From Symsagittifera roscoffensis (lineage: Eukaryota; Xenacoelomorpha; Acoela; Convolutidae), in the NCBI RefSeq assembly GCF_963678635.1, contig NC_087063.1:81701574-81765573 (forward strand): 64,000 nucleotides of DNA. The letters run 5' to 3'. The stretch's first letter is position 1, and each line of letters opens with the position of its first letter. Below the pieces are notes generated by a model. That model saw only the letters and a program-made list of their open reading frames with translations, did no database searches and was not told where the DNA came from. This document shows positions 21,901 through 33,739 of this stretch, piece after piece. The position numbers and the translations under genes were made by a program.

Positions 21901-24900
21901 TCATGAATAGCAGTGTAGTTACTTTTTTATATGGTTTGAAGGAATTCCATGGTGCTCAGAGTATTATGTCCCTACTTCTTGAGCAAGCACCGAAACATGT
22001 ATGGAGTCATTAATTATTCTTGTGAAACCATAAAATCGTGGTAAATAATGGGCAATTTAAGCGGATGTAACAATTTTGATTTTAAATTGAAATTTTCTTT
22101 AAAATTTTTGAGAGAAAACGACTGACGTCGACTGTCCTATTCTCACAAACTTGTATGGCTTTAACGTGCCATACTTAAGCTATTTTATTCATATTTTAGT
22201 GTCATATTTTAGCTGAAAAACTTGAGAAGAAATAACAAGCTGATTCGATTCAATGTGGTTTCACTGTTCAGGACTCGAGGCTTAATTTTCCCGATAAGTT
22301 GTTTTCGGCTCCCTGACTCAAAAGTTCAGCCTTCAAACTACAATTCAAAATCGTTTTCCTTGATCGGTGTAAAAATTCACCTCGTAATCTGGTTCTACAG
22401 GTTCTCCAAAATGCTAGTCATACAAGTCTTATTCAAGGTCTCAAGCTCTCTTGCAATCTGAACGCTTTATGTAATCTTTTATCTATCTTTATACATGGAA
22501 AAATTGGGTGCCGATTTTTTTTGAAAAAAGAGAAATTCTGCACAAAAACCACAAAAAAATCAATTCTCTTGCCATGATACTAAAACCTTGTATCTTAAAA
22601 TCTTACAACTTTTTACCTCACCTTATTTACTGTATTCGGTATCTCACTACATAAAAAAATTGGGCTCGGAATGATTTTGAAAGTTACCATCTGAAACTTA
22701 GAAATCTATTAAAAATATCTTAACACATAGGATGGAGACCGGGAAGTCTATTCCTCAAATTCTCCTTGTTGAGATCATGAATAGCAGTGTAGTTACTTTT
22801 TTATATGGTTTGAAGGAATTCCATGGTGCTCAGAGTATTATGTCCCTACTTCTTGAGCAAGCACCGAAACATGTATGGAGTCATTAATTATTCTTGTGAA
22901 ACCATAAAATCGTGGTAAATAATGGGCAATTTAAGCGGATGTAACAATTTTGATTTTAAATTGAAATTTTCTTAAAAGTTTTTGAGAGAAAACGACTGAC
23001 GTCGACTGTCCTATTCTCACAAACTTGTATGGCTTTAACGTGCCATACTTAAGCTATTTTATTCATATTTTAGTGTCATATTTTAGCTGAAAAACTTGAG
23101 AAGAAATAACAAGCTGATTCGATTCAATGTGGTTTCACTGTTCAGGACTCGAGGCTTAATTTTCCCGATAAGTTGTTTTCGGCTCCCTGACTCAAAAGTT
23201 CAGCCTTCAAACTACAATTCAAAATCGTTTTCCTTGATCGGTGTAAAAATTCACCTCGTAATCTGGTTCTACAGGTTCTCCAAATTGCTAGTCATACAAG
23301 TCTTATTCAAGGTCTCAAGCTCTCTTGCAATCTGAACGCTTTATGTAATCTTTTATCTATCTTTATACATGGAAAAATTGGGTGCCGATTTTTTTTGAAA
23401 AAAGAGAAATTCTGCACAAAAACCACAAAAAAATCAATTCTCTTGCCATGATACTAAAACCTTGTATCTTAAAATCTTACAACTTTTTACCTCACCTTAT
23501 TTACTGTATTCGGTATCTCACTACATAAGAAAATTGGGCTCGGAATGATTTTGAAAGTTACCATCTGAAACTTAGAAATCTATTAAAAATATCTTAACAC
23601 ATAGGATGGAGACCGGGAAGTCTATTCCTCAAATTCTCCTTGTTGAGATCATGAATAGCAGTGTAGTTACTTTTTTATATGGTTTGAAGGAATTCCATGG
23701 TGCTCAGAGTATTATGTCCCTACTTCTTGAGCAAGCACCGAAACATGTATGGAGTCATTAATTATTCTTGTGAAACCATAAAATCGTGGTAACTAATGGG
23801 CAATTTAAGCGGATGTAACAATTTTGAATTTAAATTGAAATTTTCTTAAAAATTTTTGAGAGAAAACGACTGACGTCGACTGTCCTATTCTCACAAACTT
23901 GTATGGCTTTAACGTGCCATACTTAAGCTATTTTATTCATATTTTAGTGTCATATTTTAGCTGAAAAACTTGAGAAGAAATAACAAGCTGATTCGATTCA
24001 ATGTGGTTTCACTGTTCAGGACTCGAGGCTTAATTTTCCCGATAAGTTGTTTTCGGCTCCCTGACTCAAAAGTTCAGCCTTCAAACTACAATTCAAAATC
24101 GTTTTCCTTGATCGGTGTAAAAATTCACCTCGTAATCTGGTTCTACAGGTTCTCCAAAATGCTAGTCATACAAGTCTTATTCAAGGTCTCAAGCTCTCTT
24201 GCAATCTGAACGCTTTATGTAATCTTTTATCTATCTTTATACATGGAAAAATTGGGTGCCGATTTTTTTTGAAAAAAGAGAAATTCTGCACAAAAACCAC
24301 AAAAAAATCAATTCTCTTGCCATGATACTAAAACCTTGTATCTTAAAATCTTACAACTTTTTACCTCACCTTATTTACTGTATTCGGTATCTCACTACAT
24401 AAAAAAATTGGGCTCGGAATGATTTTGAAAGTTACCATCTGAAACTTAGAAATCTATTAAAAATATCTTAACACATAGGATGGAGACCGGGAAGTCTATT
24501 CCTCATCTTCTCCTTGTTCTTTTGAGATCATGAAATTCAGTGTAGTTACTTTTTTATATGGTTTGAAGGAATTCCATGGTGCTCAGAGTGTTATGTCCCT
24601 ACTTCTTGAGCAAGCACTTAAACATGTTTGGAGTAATTAATTATTTTTGAGAAACCATAAAATCGTGTAAATAATGGGCAATTTAGGCGGATGTACCGAT
24701 TTTGATTTTAAATTGAGATTTTCTTAAAAGTTTTTGAGAGAAAACGACTGACGTCGACTGTCCTATTCTCACAAACTTGTATGGCTTCAACGTGCCATAC
24801 TTAAGCTATTTTATTCCGTCAGTGTCATATTTTAGCTGAAAAACGTGAGAAGAAAAAACAAGCTGATTCGACTCAAGGTGGTTTCACTGTTCAGGACTCG

Positions 24901-25094
24901 AGGCTTACTTTTCCCGATGAGTTGTTTTCGGCTCCCTGACTCAAAATTTCAGCATTCAAACTACAATTCAAAATCGTTTTCCATGATCGATGTAAAAATT
25001 CGCCTCGTAATCTGGTTCTAGAGGTTCTCAAATTTGTTATTCATACAAATCTTATTCAAGGTCTCAAGCTCTCTTGCAGTCTGAACGCTTTATG
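18965..25094. repeat. Satellite array, seven copies of an 874-bp unit
   Basis: The anchor TTAGCTGAAAAA recurs at 19585, 20461, 21335, 22209, 23083, 23957 and 24832, giving spacings of 876, 874, 874, 874, 874 and 875. The array starts near CTTATGTAATCT (18965) and ends near GAACGCTTTATG (25094), exactly seven units. Copies 2-6 are nearly identical and the two outer copies are more diverged. A weaker relative of part of the unit lies just upstream (18835-18920). Each middle unit contains a 79-codon frame starting at TTG with no ATG; its presence follows from copy identity and I do not call it a gene. Alternating variants suggest dimer duplication. Confidence 0.97.
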
Positions 25095-26030
25095 AAAATT
25101 ATAACTCGCTTTTTTTCATACTATGAAATTGTTTGACCGTTAGTTCATATTTGTGTTTTTGTGTTTGTGTTTTTGCTTGCCTGGTAAAAACCCATAATTA
25201 TCTCAAAACGAAGAATGATTTGAAAAAACCCAAAAAAAAACATTGCGATATGAAATTATTAATAAGCTATTTTATTAATATAGTGAAATTATTATTTTTT
25301 CTTTTCGTAACTGGTGCAATTTTGAGTTGTTTTAGCCAATTTTAATAATTTTTGTTGTTACAATTAGACTATGTATCTATGTGACAATAATTTTCAGAAA
25401 AATTTTTTCCGCTGATTAGAAGAAAGTCTACTGCAATAATTGTGTTTTGTTCAGTTTTTATGAGCAGCCCGATTGCATTATAGACAACAATTGTAATTTT
25501 GCTTGCAAAAACGATTTTTTGGAAGAAGATATTTCAGTGCAAAATTGAATTGCGTGATTTGTTCCCGTCAGCTACATATTTCACATTTAGAGGTCAACTC
25601 AGTAGTTTTTCCTTTTCTTCCGCTCTTGATGCATTTCCGACCATAAAATATTAAAACGAAGTTGATGCACTCTGGATACGAACAGTTTTTTAAAAATTAG
25701 AAAAAAAACTTACACTGTCAAGAAAAAAAACCAGTTTAAGTTTCAGTCTAATTTCGAACGAGTAAAGCGCAGAGGAGTAAAGCGGATGAGTAAGTAAGTT
25801 GATCTTACACAAGAAATTTTTTCCTTTAAGTAAAGATAAACTTTGTTTTAGTCTATAAAAACTAATTTTAGTAGCTCCACAAAGCGCTTCCTTGGCAAAA
25901 TTTTTCAAAAAATCAAAACATGTTTTTGCTATTAAATTATGAAAAAAGAAATTATGAAATTATATTTTTTTGCTAAAACTGTTTTTCAGATAACTTTTTT
26001 TAACTTTTTTTTGTGATAGAGAGCCAGCTT
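25095..26030. other. AT-rich spacer before the heptad-repeat gene
   Basis: Short frames only. TTTTCAG acceptor-like strings occur (for example near 25400 and 25985), so introns or upstream exons of the next gene could lie here, but none is supported. Confidence 0.35.
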
Positions 26031-26034
26031 TCAG

Positions 26035-26111
26035 CGAAACAAATGCAAGAGAAACACCCGGCCAAGCAATTAACCGAGAAACGTTAGATTTTGCCATTGT
26101 GAGTTGATCTG
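26035..26111 (+). other. Possible upstream or alternative exon
   Basis: After CTTTCAG, bases 26035-26098 read SETNARETPGQAINRETLDF in one frame and are followed by GTGAGT (26099), with a second donor GTAAGC at 26112. The segment resembles the start of the main exon (NAIETDEPGKKLASLLSE, from 26265), as if an exon had been duplicated. The phases do not join cleanly to the main exon with either donor, so an alternative or dead exon is possible. Confidence 0.3.
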
Positions 26112-26263
26112 GTAAGCTCGTTACGAAAGTTTGAATTAAACTTTGTATGAATACAAAAACAGGGCATTCCAGATGAGTCAGTGAGAAATATGGTTGTCAA
26201 AGTATATTAATGTTCAAAAAACGATACATTTTTCAACTTTTTTGACAGTTTTTGATTTTTCAG

Positions 26264-27674
26264 CAATGCAATAGAAACAGATGAACCAGGAAAAAAATTG
26301 GCTTCTCTTCTATCAGAAACCCCGGGTTTACTGAAAAATTTCCGCGAATTGGTTAATGAAAATCTGATGGAGAATAACAGAGCGGACGTTGACTCGATCA
26401 GAAATAAATTTGATTTAATACTGAAGTTTTTAAATGTATTTGATGCAAGAAAGAGGCATGGCCAGAATATGAACGAAAAGTGTATTCCTGTACGTAACAA
26501 AAAAACTCTTGAAAGGAACAGAAAGCGTCGTGATTTGAACAAAGAATGTCGTGAATTGAACAAAGAATGTCGTAAATTGAACAAGGAGTGTCGCCATTTG
26601 ATCAATGAGAGTCCTGACTTTGACAGAGATAGCTGTGATTTGAACAAAGAGTGCCGTGATTTGAACCAAGAGTGCCGTGATTTGAACCAAGAGTGCCGTG
26701 ATTTGAACAAAGAGAGTCCTGACTTGAACACAAGGAGCCTTGATTTGATTAAAGAGCGTCGCGATTTGAACAAAGAGTATCGCGATTTGAACAAAGTGTG
26801 CCGTGATTTGAACAAAGAGTGCCGTGAATTGTCTAAAAATGGTTGTGATTTGAACGAAGAGTGCCGTGATTTGAACCAATTTGATCCTGATTTGAACGAC
26901 GATGATATTGATTTGAACGAAGAACGCAGTGTCTTGAGCAAAGAGTGGCATGATTTGAGCAAAGAATCTAGTGATTTCATCAAAGAGTGTGGTGATTTGA
27001 ACAAAGAGTGCAGTGATTTGATCAAAAGTTGTCGTGGTTCGAACAATGAAAATCCCGATTTGAAAAAAAATAAATGCCGTGATTTAAAAGAAAAGTGCCT
27101 TGAGTTGAATAAAGAAGGTCGTTGTCTGAACAAAGACAGTATTGATTTGATCAAAGAGTGTCGCGAATTGAAGAAAGAGTGTGAAGATTTGAAGGCATTA
27201 TGTGCTAGTTGCGAATTCCGGTCAACGTTCCAACTAGTGTTGTGGTGTAAGGAGAAGGTACACAATGTGAAGGGCTCTTCTAACGATGATCGGAAAACGA
27301 AAATTCCCCGTTCCTGGAAAGATATCGTGAAAGAACTCAAAACTACGCTAGGATTAGATTGTACGGAGATTTGCCAGATTCTCGACTGCCCAAATACTAC
27401 AAACATCGTGGGAGGACATATGGAAAAACATATTGAAGATCCTTACTGGTATATTCTACCAATTTGCAACACTCATAACCAGAGAGACACGTATGATCCA
27501 GAAGGATTAGTGTTGGAAACGTCTCACGTTGTTTTTGCTGTACGAATTGAAAAGAAGAATATTGAGGCACAAGAAAAAAAGGCGTGTAAATTTTGTGGAA
27601 AACTATTGGCAAAAAGTTACATATGCGAGCACGAGAAGAATTATTGCCCAAAAATCCGAAGCAGCAACCAGTAA
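26264..27674 (+). CDS. Heptad-repeat protein with GGH/CxxHN zinc-binding domain and C2HC finger
   Basis: This is the longest and most intact ORF in the window. The frame is open from the splice acceptor TTTTTCAG (26257-26263) to TAA at 27672. No ATG precedes residue 24 of the 458-codon frame counted from 26298, so an upstream exon or a start at 26367 is likely. Domains by that numbering: a non-repetitive N-terminus (1-77); about 31 heptads of the form (R/C)DLNKEC (78-302); then a globular part (303-458). The globular part has a C355/C359/C364 cluster, GGH at 372-374 and a C390-x2-H393-N394 motif, resembling HNH or treble-clef zinc folds, and a C-terminal CX2CX11HX4C finger (C430, C433, H445, C450). 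Function is unknown. Coiled-coil assembly plus nucleic-acid binding is inference. No stop or frameshift interrupts it. Confidence 0.75.
26525..27203 (+). repeat. 21-bp coding minisatellite
   Basis: About 31 copies of a 21-base unit close to GATTTGAACAAAGAGTGCCG encode the DLNKECR heptads. Units vary but keep the reading frame. One heptad near residue 255 has an extra residue (PDLKKNKC), which still preserves frame. The unit lacks stops in the opposite strand too, producing long antisense frames. Confidence 0.93.
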
Positions 27675-30359
27675 GCAAAACTATATGAAGTCAAGCTCTA
27701 TGAAAACGAATTTCACATGGACACGATAAAAACGAAATCTAACGAGTTTTCTGTACATTGGAACCAGTTCAAAACAAGGACTTTAACGATCCCTTAATAA
27801 TCATCACTATGAAATATTTAGAACTAACCAATCATGAGCCATTACCAAAACTTATGATAATTTTTATAGCTGAAGTAATTTGTAGCTTCAGCCAGAGAAA
27901 AAACAAATTAACTTAGAAAGCAGTTGCTCTTTCTCCCTTCTAACCTCGCAAGGTTACCAGTATACACTAGATCTGTTGAAACTAGAAAAAAATAAGAGTT
28001 AAATTAGGATCGGGATTAGACTTAGAAGTTGCACGAATCTATCCGGCAGAAGACTAGATGTTGGACAAACCGACGTGTACCTTATTCAAAATTACTTTTT
28101 AGAAGGCTACCCTGAACCTAAACTCATATGATGTGATGGTCCGAGCCTCAAGCGTACCTATTTTGATTTACATTGAGAAAAACCTATATTTAGAAAAAAA
28201 TCAAAACATGTTGCAACAAATCGAAAAGTAAATAGCTTATTTCCACGTCTCAATAGGTCCAATCAAGCCAAACCAATGCTAAAGATGAAACCCGGCCATA
28301 ACAAAGACGACAAACCAGACACCTGCATCGCAAAGCGAAAAAACAGACGGCAATTATCAAATTTCAAATCTATTGGAGTGGTAAATTTTCTTAAAGTACT
28401 TTATGAACTGCAAAAATTAGAGAGCCAAACTTAATAAGCCGTATATTGTTACCACTACCAAAAATGATTTTTAAACATCAACAGCCAGTCAACAAACAAA
28501 ACCATTTCTACCTCAAAAATTTAAATCTGCAGTATATGTTATAGAAAGCATTTTTTGTTTTAGATTATGAAGTCAAGAAAATACATAAATACAAAAAAAT
28601 GAGTTAGCGGAACCGTCTTATATAAATGTTTAACTAAAAAGTTGACAGCACCTTGCTTCTCGAGGGTCATTCTTGTTAATGTTCGTTTTCGCCTAAGACA
28701 TCAGGGGTTTTAAATAACTGAATTAGTTACAAAACAAGACCAATAAAATTTAAACCCTTTTTAAACCAATTACTTACTTCAATGTTTTAAAATAAAAAGT
28801 TGTAATTGCTCCTAAAATTGAAATATCAGTTTGAACTTTAATTTCAATTGATTCATTTAATCAGATTAATAACCTTTCCTTTTGATCTCAAAGTTTTAAT
28901 CTTCAATCGGTATTTCTATTTTTTAAGAAGAATTCAGATCATCAATGTTTTCCTTGGATCAGTTTTATATTTCAACCTCACCTCTTAGTCTAAGTGTCTA
29001 ATGATCTCACACGTCGATTCACGCTCAAATCTTTACAAACAACCCATGACTAGCTGAAATTGTTCCTCAAAAAATTAGCCTTTAAAAGTAGGCTAAACAG
29101 AGAAGAGTTTCGGTTAGTCATCCTTAACTTCAAACCCACATTTTAACTGACCCAGGCGTAAAAAAATCTAAGAACTAGTCAATATTAATTTAGTATCTAA
29201 CTATCTTCCTTTGTTCTTATTTTACCTAAGCCTTGTGGATTGATTTACTATTCTCCAACTCTCGAACTCATGGCGATCCCATTTTAACTAAGGTTAAGAT
29301 TAAGTAAATTTTGAAAACGCCACATACAATTGAGAGCAGCAAGGCATCATTATATTGAATTGATATACATTCTCCCCAACCCGTCTTGTCATGACAATAC
29401 GACTCGAGGATGTAGGATAATCTCACAAAGAATAAGAATTAACAATTTAGGAAATAATAAATGACACAAGTTTTTTTGAATCAATCTTTCTAACACTTAT
29501 GTCAACAGATTTATTTAGGAAACAAATAAACATGAATTCTACACAATTGTTCTAATTTAAGATTCTAGATACGACTTTGTCATAACATCATACTAGCAAA
29601 AAAAGGATATATTAGATCATAAAGCAAACAAAAAAGAAGACTACTAATTCCAAACAAAACAAATAAAAACTCGATTATCCAGAAAACCAAACGCTCTTTC
29701 TGAAACCAATCTGAAATTTATTCAAATTCTCGAAAACCTCCGCGATCTATGAAACCAATTTCTGAATCACAAGCTACAGCAGGATCACCTATAAAAGGTA
29801 AACATGAAAAAAGCACTTATAACAGAAAACCAGCACGAACATATAAATAGAATTAACCTACCAGACATTATGAAAATACCACAGTTGACAAAAAGACCGC
29901 ACAATTGATGATTCCATATGACGACTTTTTTGCAAGACGACTTTTTTGCAAGACGACTACATCCTTAAACTCGTCCTCGACCCATCAGTGACCCATCACG
30001 AGGACAATACGGTTTGGTCAAAATCTAGTTATAATTTTAAATCGAGGAGGCCATATTCCATGCCAATCAGATTTTCCAGGATTCAGAATTAAACGGCAGA
30101 TATTAGATCGCTATTTACACAGCATCTGTAAAACAAACTCACAAAATTTCTTATTTTTTTTGAAATTTCGTCACCTGATTCAAACAATAAAACACCCCCG
30201 CATCGAAAAGAAACTGATGACATAGAACTCCACTTCTCAAGTGTTTTTGTAGAATCTATTGAATGTACCCAAAATCCAATTTGACAAGGAGCAAATGAAT
30301 GATCACTATTGATATTAACTAAGTTATCTATATTTTTTTTTTTATTGGTTAAAGATGTA
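27675..30359. other. Long AT-rich stretch without recognised genes
   Basis: No supported ORF, RNA gene or mobile-element signature. One small tandem repeat is seen: ACGACTTTTTTGCAAG twice at 29920-29953, followed by GACGACTACATCC. Two GACCCATCA words lie close together near 29978. I see no AATAAA within about 100 bases after the heptad-repeat gene. Confidence 0.5.
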
Positions 30360-32710
30360 ACATTCTCAACAATCAGCAGTGAGAGCAGAAATAACTCTGT
30401 TTTCGCAATTCTTAAAACCAATCCGCAAAAAACTCACTGATAACGAATTCTTACAATTAAAAAACAATGAATTACAAAAAAGCATAGTTTATAATAGATT
30501 AAATTCAATACAATCTCGTACTAATTGACTACAATCACCACAATCTCGAAAACAATTTCGCTTATTCTGCGACAAAGACACAACCTTAGCAGATGGAACC
30601 GATTACGTGTGGTATCAAGAAAGATATTATAAAATGTTCACTAAAATGTCAAATTAAGTTTAAAGCTCAGCTATATATCATGTAAATTTTGCTTTTTTTT
30701 CAGTACAAACAGACAGACTATATCAGTGTAACTCTCATAACAACAGATAAAACACTTTTAAATCATAGTACGATGTTTCACTATAGGACAGTTGATACTA
30801 CCTTTGTTTCATCGTGTTTTAGCAAACAATAAAATTTCAAGTGAACTTCAAGGTTGAACCATCAAGTCATTCAAACTCCATCACATTTAACTAAAAAGGA
30901 AATTGTCAAAACACTACTAGCAGCAACACAACAAAGTATATCACCTAATCAATCAACAATTACATTGCCACATTATGAAAACAAAAATCCGTTCCCACAA
31001 ACAACATTGCAATCAACAATTCAACCAACCTTTGTTCCCAAAAAAGCACCTATGGATTATCGAACAAATAGGCCATAAACCAAGAAACGTTCTGTAGAAA
31101 AAGTTTAATTAAACGAAAAAGAAAATGTTTTCTAAATGACAATTTTGATATTCTTTCAAATAAAAAAGTAAGTCACCCAATAGAATATCCGCTTCTAACA
31201 ACGCAAACAAAATCTTAGGAAAACAATAATAATCAGCAACCACCCAAAAATTCAAATACACAATCAGTACATTTTCATGATAAAAGAAACACCCAAACAG
31301 ATGGCACTGAAAATTGAAAATTTTTCTTTTTTTCAACAAAATAAACACTTTCCAACTATCGGAAAATTAACAATTTTTCCCAGAAGATGAAGAATACTTT
31401 CATCAAAATCAACAACAACGACAACAAAATAGCTCTGATCAAAGAAAACATCAATGGAATAACATCGAAAACCAGATGATATTTTTCGATCAGATATTCT
31501 TGAACCCTACAAAATGTATCAAAAAAATGAGCTACACAAATTAAATTTCTTATAAAACCAATCTTTACGCCGCCAAGTCAAGGAATACTGAAGTTTACAA
31601 ATGAGATTTATTGAGAAATGAAATCCCATTAAGATCTTACTTAACAACAACACGAGACTAGTCGAAAACAACCTACAAATTTTACTAAGATAACTCTTAC
31701 CTGCAGAACCACATCAATACAAAACGAATCCTTCGATCATGGTTGGATCATCTATCACATCAAACAAACCACTAAGTCTTTTCACAGGAACAGACCCTGA
31801 ATACACTGTCGAAGACTAATTGAACTCTTTAACAGCCAACCTGATATTAAACATAGGCGTAGAACCTATAAATGTACCCCTCCATCAAAATTGCATTGAC
31901 AGACGTATAGCACTGAAACAGACCATTTTTGACGGTTCAGTTCAGAAAAAGTTTTTAGTTATTTAGATAGAAATTAGGTCAAATTGGAAACGTTTCACCC
32001 AAGAATTCTACAAAATGTTTGATTCATAAAAAAACAATTATTCTCAAAAAAATTTTTGTTACGAAGTTTGTAGGCTCCAGAATGAAATAATTTTTGGTGA
32101 GAAGAGGTTTTTTGTTATAGAAAGCACTTTTTCTGAACACACACGGTTACAAAAACAAATAAATGACAGAAATTCTAATTATAATTCTAATTAAAATTGT
32201 GAGAAAAAAGCAATAAAGAAAAAAACATCGCATCATTCGACAATTCGATGCCTTGTTATAGATTTTCGCACACTTGTAGAAACAAGTAAAAAATACACGA
32301 TTCAGATAGCAAATTCCGAGGAAAAACTAACTCAGTTACCAAACATATTCGAAAAGAACCCGTTTTTGAAGAAAAACGTTTATTTAAAAAAAGGTGTAAC
32401 TATTGTTAAATATACGGACACACTAAACACGGATGTAGACAAGACAACAAGACACGGGTTCAACAAGACAAGTCAAACAGACCACTAAAACAAGAAGCAG
32501 CAATTATCGCAACAGAAACTCATTACGCAACAGAACTAGAAACTACTCAAATAAAAATTCAAATAACAGAAACTCTAATTACAGATTAAGTGGAACTTAT
32601 AACAATAGGAATAGCAATAGGTGTATTTATAATTATAGATCACGTGAAAATTCAATTTTTTATAGGAATAGGAACAACATTAGCTGTCAAGTCATATCCC
32701 AAGGAAAAAT
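30360..32710 (+). pseudogene. gag: Decayed LTR-retrotransposon gag
   Basis: Coding relics in order on the plus strand: KPIRKKLTDNEFLQLKNNEL (about 30420-30480), FCDKDTTLADGTDYVWY (30567-30615), the 74-codon frame 30854-31078 rich in Q, T, P and N, then NPSIMVGSSITS and PLSLFTGTDPEYTVEDxLNS (31727-31820), PLHQNCIDRRIALKQTIFDG (31880-31940), the zinc knuckle at 32395, and an N/R/S-rich basic tail (32540-32680). This follows a Ty3/gypsy-like Gag: capsid core with a GTDPEYTVED block, knuckle, RNA-binding tail. Stops (for example TAA after VED and inside the knuckle) make it a pseudogene. No pol follows. Confidence 0.7.
32395..32436 (+). pseudogene. CCHC zinc knuckle of the second gag
   Basis: Codons read C-N-Y-C-stop-I-Y-G-H-T-K-H-G-C, a CX2CX4HX4C knuckle in which the codon after the second cysteine is TAA. 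All four ligands remain. Downstream is RQDNKTRVQQDKSNRPLKQE, a basic stretch typical of a nucleocapsid tail. Confidence 0.8.
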
Positions 32711-33739
32711 TCTCATTATAACGGAACAACCCATACACTCAAAACTTAAAAAATTCAAGATATTAAAGGTAATTATTGGGTCTAGCAAGCGATAATGAAT
32801 GTGGGTTTGTTACTGACAATTTTGAAAAAACAAAACTTAGTCCTTTTTTTCTTTTCGGTCAACACCGATTATCAAATTGAGCTTGAAGCTCTGTTGGTTG
32901 GAAAAGTCCACTAGTGATATAATTTTGCTTCTCTCGAGAACTACTTGCAGTTGTTAGAGTATATTTATTAAACAAATTCAGAATTATTAAATATGTTCAG
33001 CATCATATAGACAATTGTGAAGATAGATATGCAAACGATGTGGAAATAGGGCTGAAAGACGTGGTTTTCTTTGTTTATTGTAAAAACGACTGTGTACGAT
33101 TGCGACAAGTAGACACAAAAGCTCGGACGAAATCACAGACACGACAGACATGAATCGAGTCAATCGAACGGCGTCCGCAACTGAGGAAAAACTTATATTT
33201 TGGTGGAGAAGTAGAGAGGGTGGTGGGGAACCCCCATGTTTTAAGATAAGAATTAGAACATTGCTTTGTTTTAGCATTGAGTGTAGTGTCCACAATGTAT
33301 TAAGATAGGGAACCTGATTGGCAGTGTTTCGTGGTTTGTATGACTGTAAGAGAGTGGTAAGAGAATTTCTTTTGAAATTTCTCTTTTTTCTTGCTAAATC
33401 TCGGCGCGCGTTACCTTAATTGTAAATATCAATGTTAAATTACGTGTAAATTGGAGAATGAAGGTCTTATGAGCTTTGCTTCATGGTAAGTCAAATCTAA
33501 AAAATTTTGCGCAAAAACTTGGATTTTTATTTTCAACAAAAAAACAAAACCTCGATACGATTTGGTAAAATTTGACTTACTAATTTTCTTTAGATTAGCA
33601 TATTTTTAAAAAAGTACTCCATCTGCCTGAAACCAAGCTGAAACTTCAAAAAGTTAAGTTTTTGAGAAAAAAAAATAAATTACAAAGAAAGTATTTAAAT
33701 CCTTGAATCGTATTGACTTTTATAACAGTTTACACGTTA
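32711..33739. other. Spacer between gag relic and PolB relic
   Basis: No supported gene. The minus-strand frame 32987-33295 has no homology signal. A GGGGAACCCC inverted repeat lies at 33225-33234. The stretch 33040-33330 is somewhat richer in G and C and could be LTR-derived, but no paired LTR was found. Confidence 0.4.

Noticed and set aside
20474-24209. Five identical or near-identical 79-codon frames in the 874-bp satellite
   Set aside because: They begin with TTG, not ATG, and are repeated only because the units are nearly identical. The outer diverged units do not keep the frame.
26207-27406. A 399-codon open frame antisense to the heptad-repeat gene (HSLFKSR repeats), and a second antisense frame of 173 codons
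   Set aside because: The 21-base unit lacks stops on both strands, so repetition alone keeps these frames open. Outside the repeats they show no protein-like features, while the sense frame has zinc ligands and a non-repetitive C-terminus.
30089-30421. A minus-strand 110-codon frame with a hydrophobic signal-like start
   Set aside because: It begins with TTG and lies antisense to the gag relic, which has recognisable coding in the same place.
32987-33295. A 102-codon minus-strand frame as a gene
   Set aside because: No domain or composition signal, an overlapping second frame of similar length, and no copy elsewhere.
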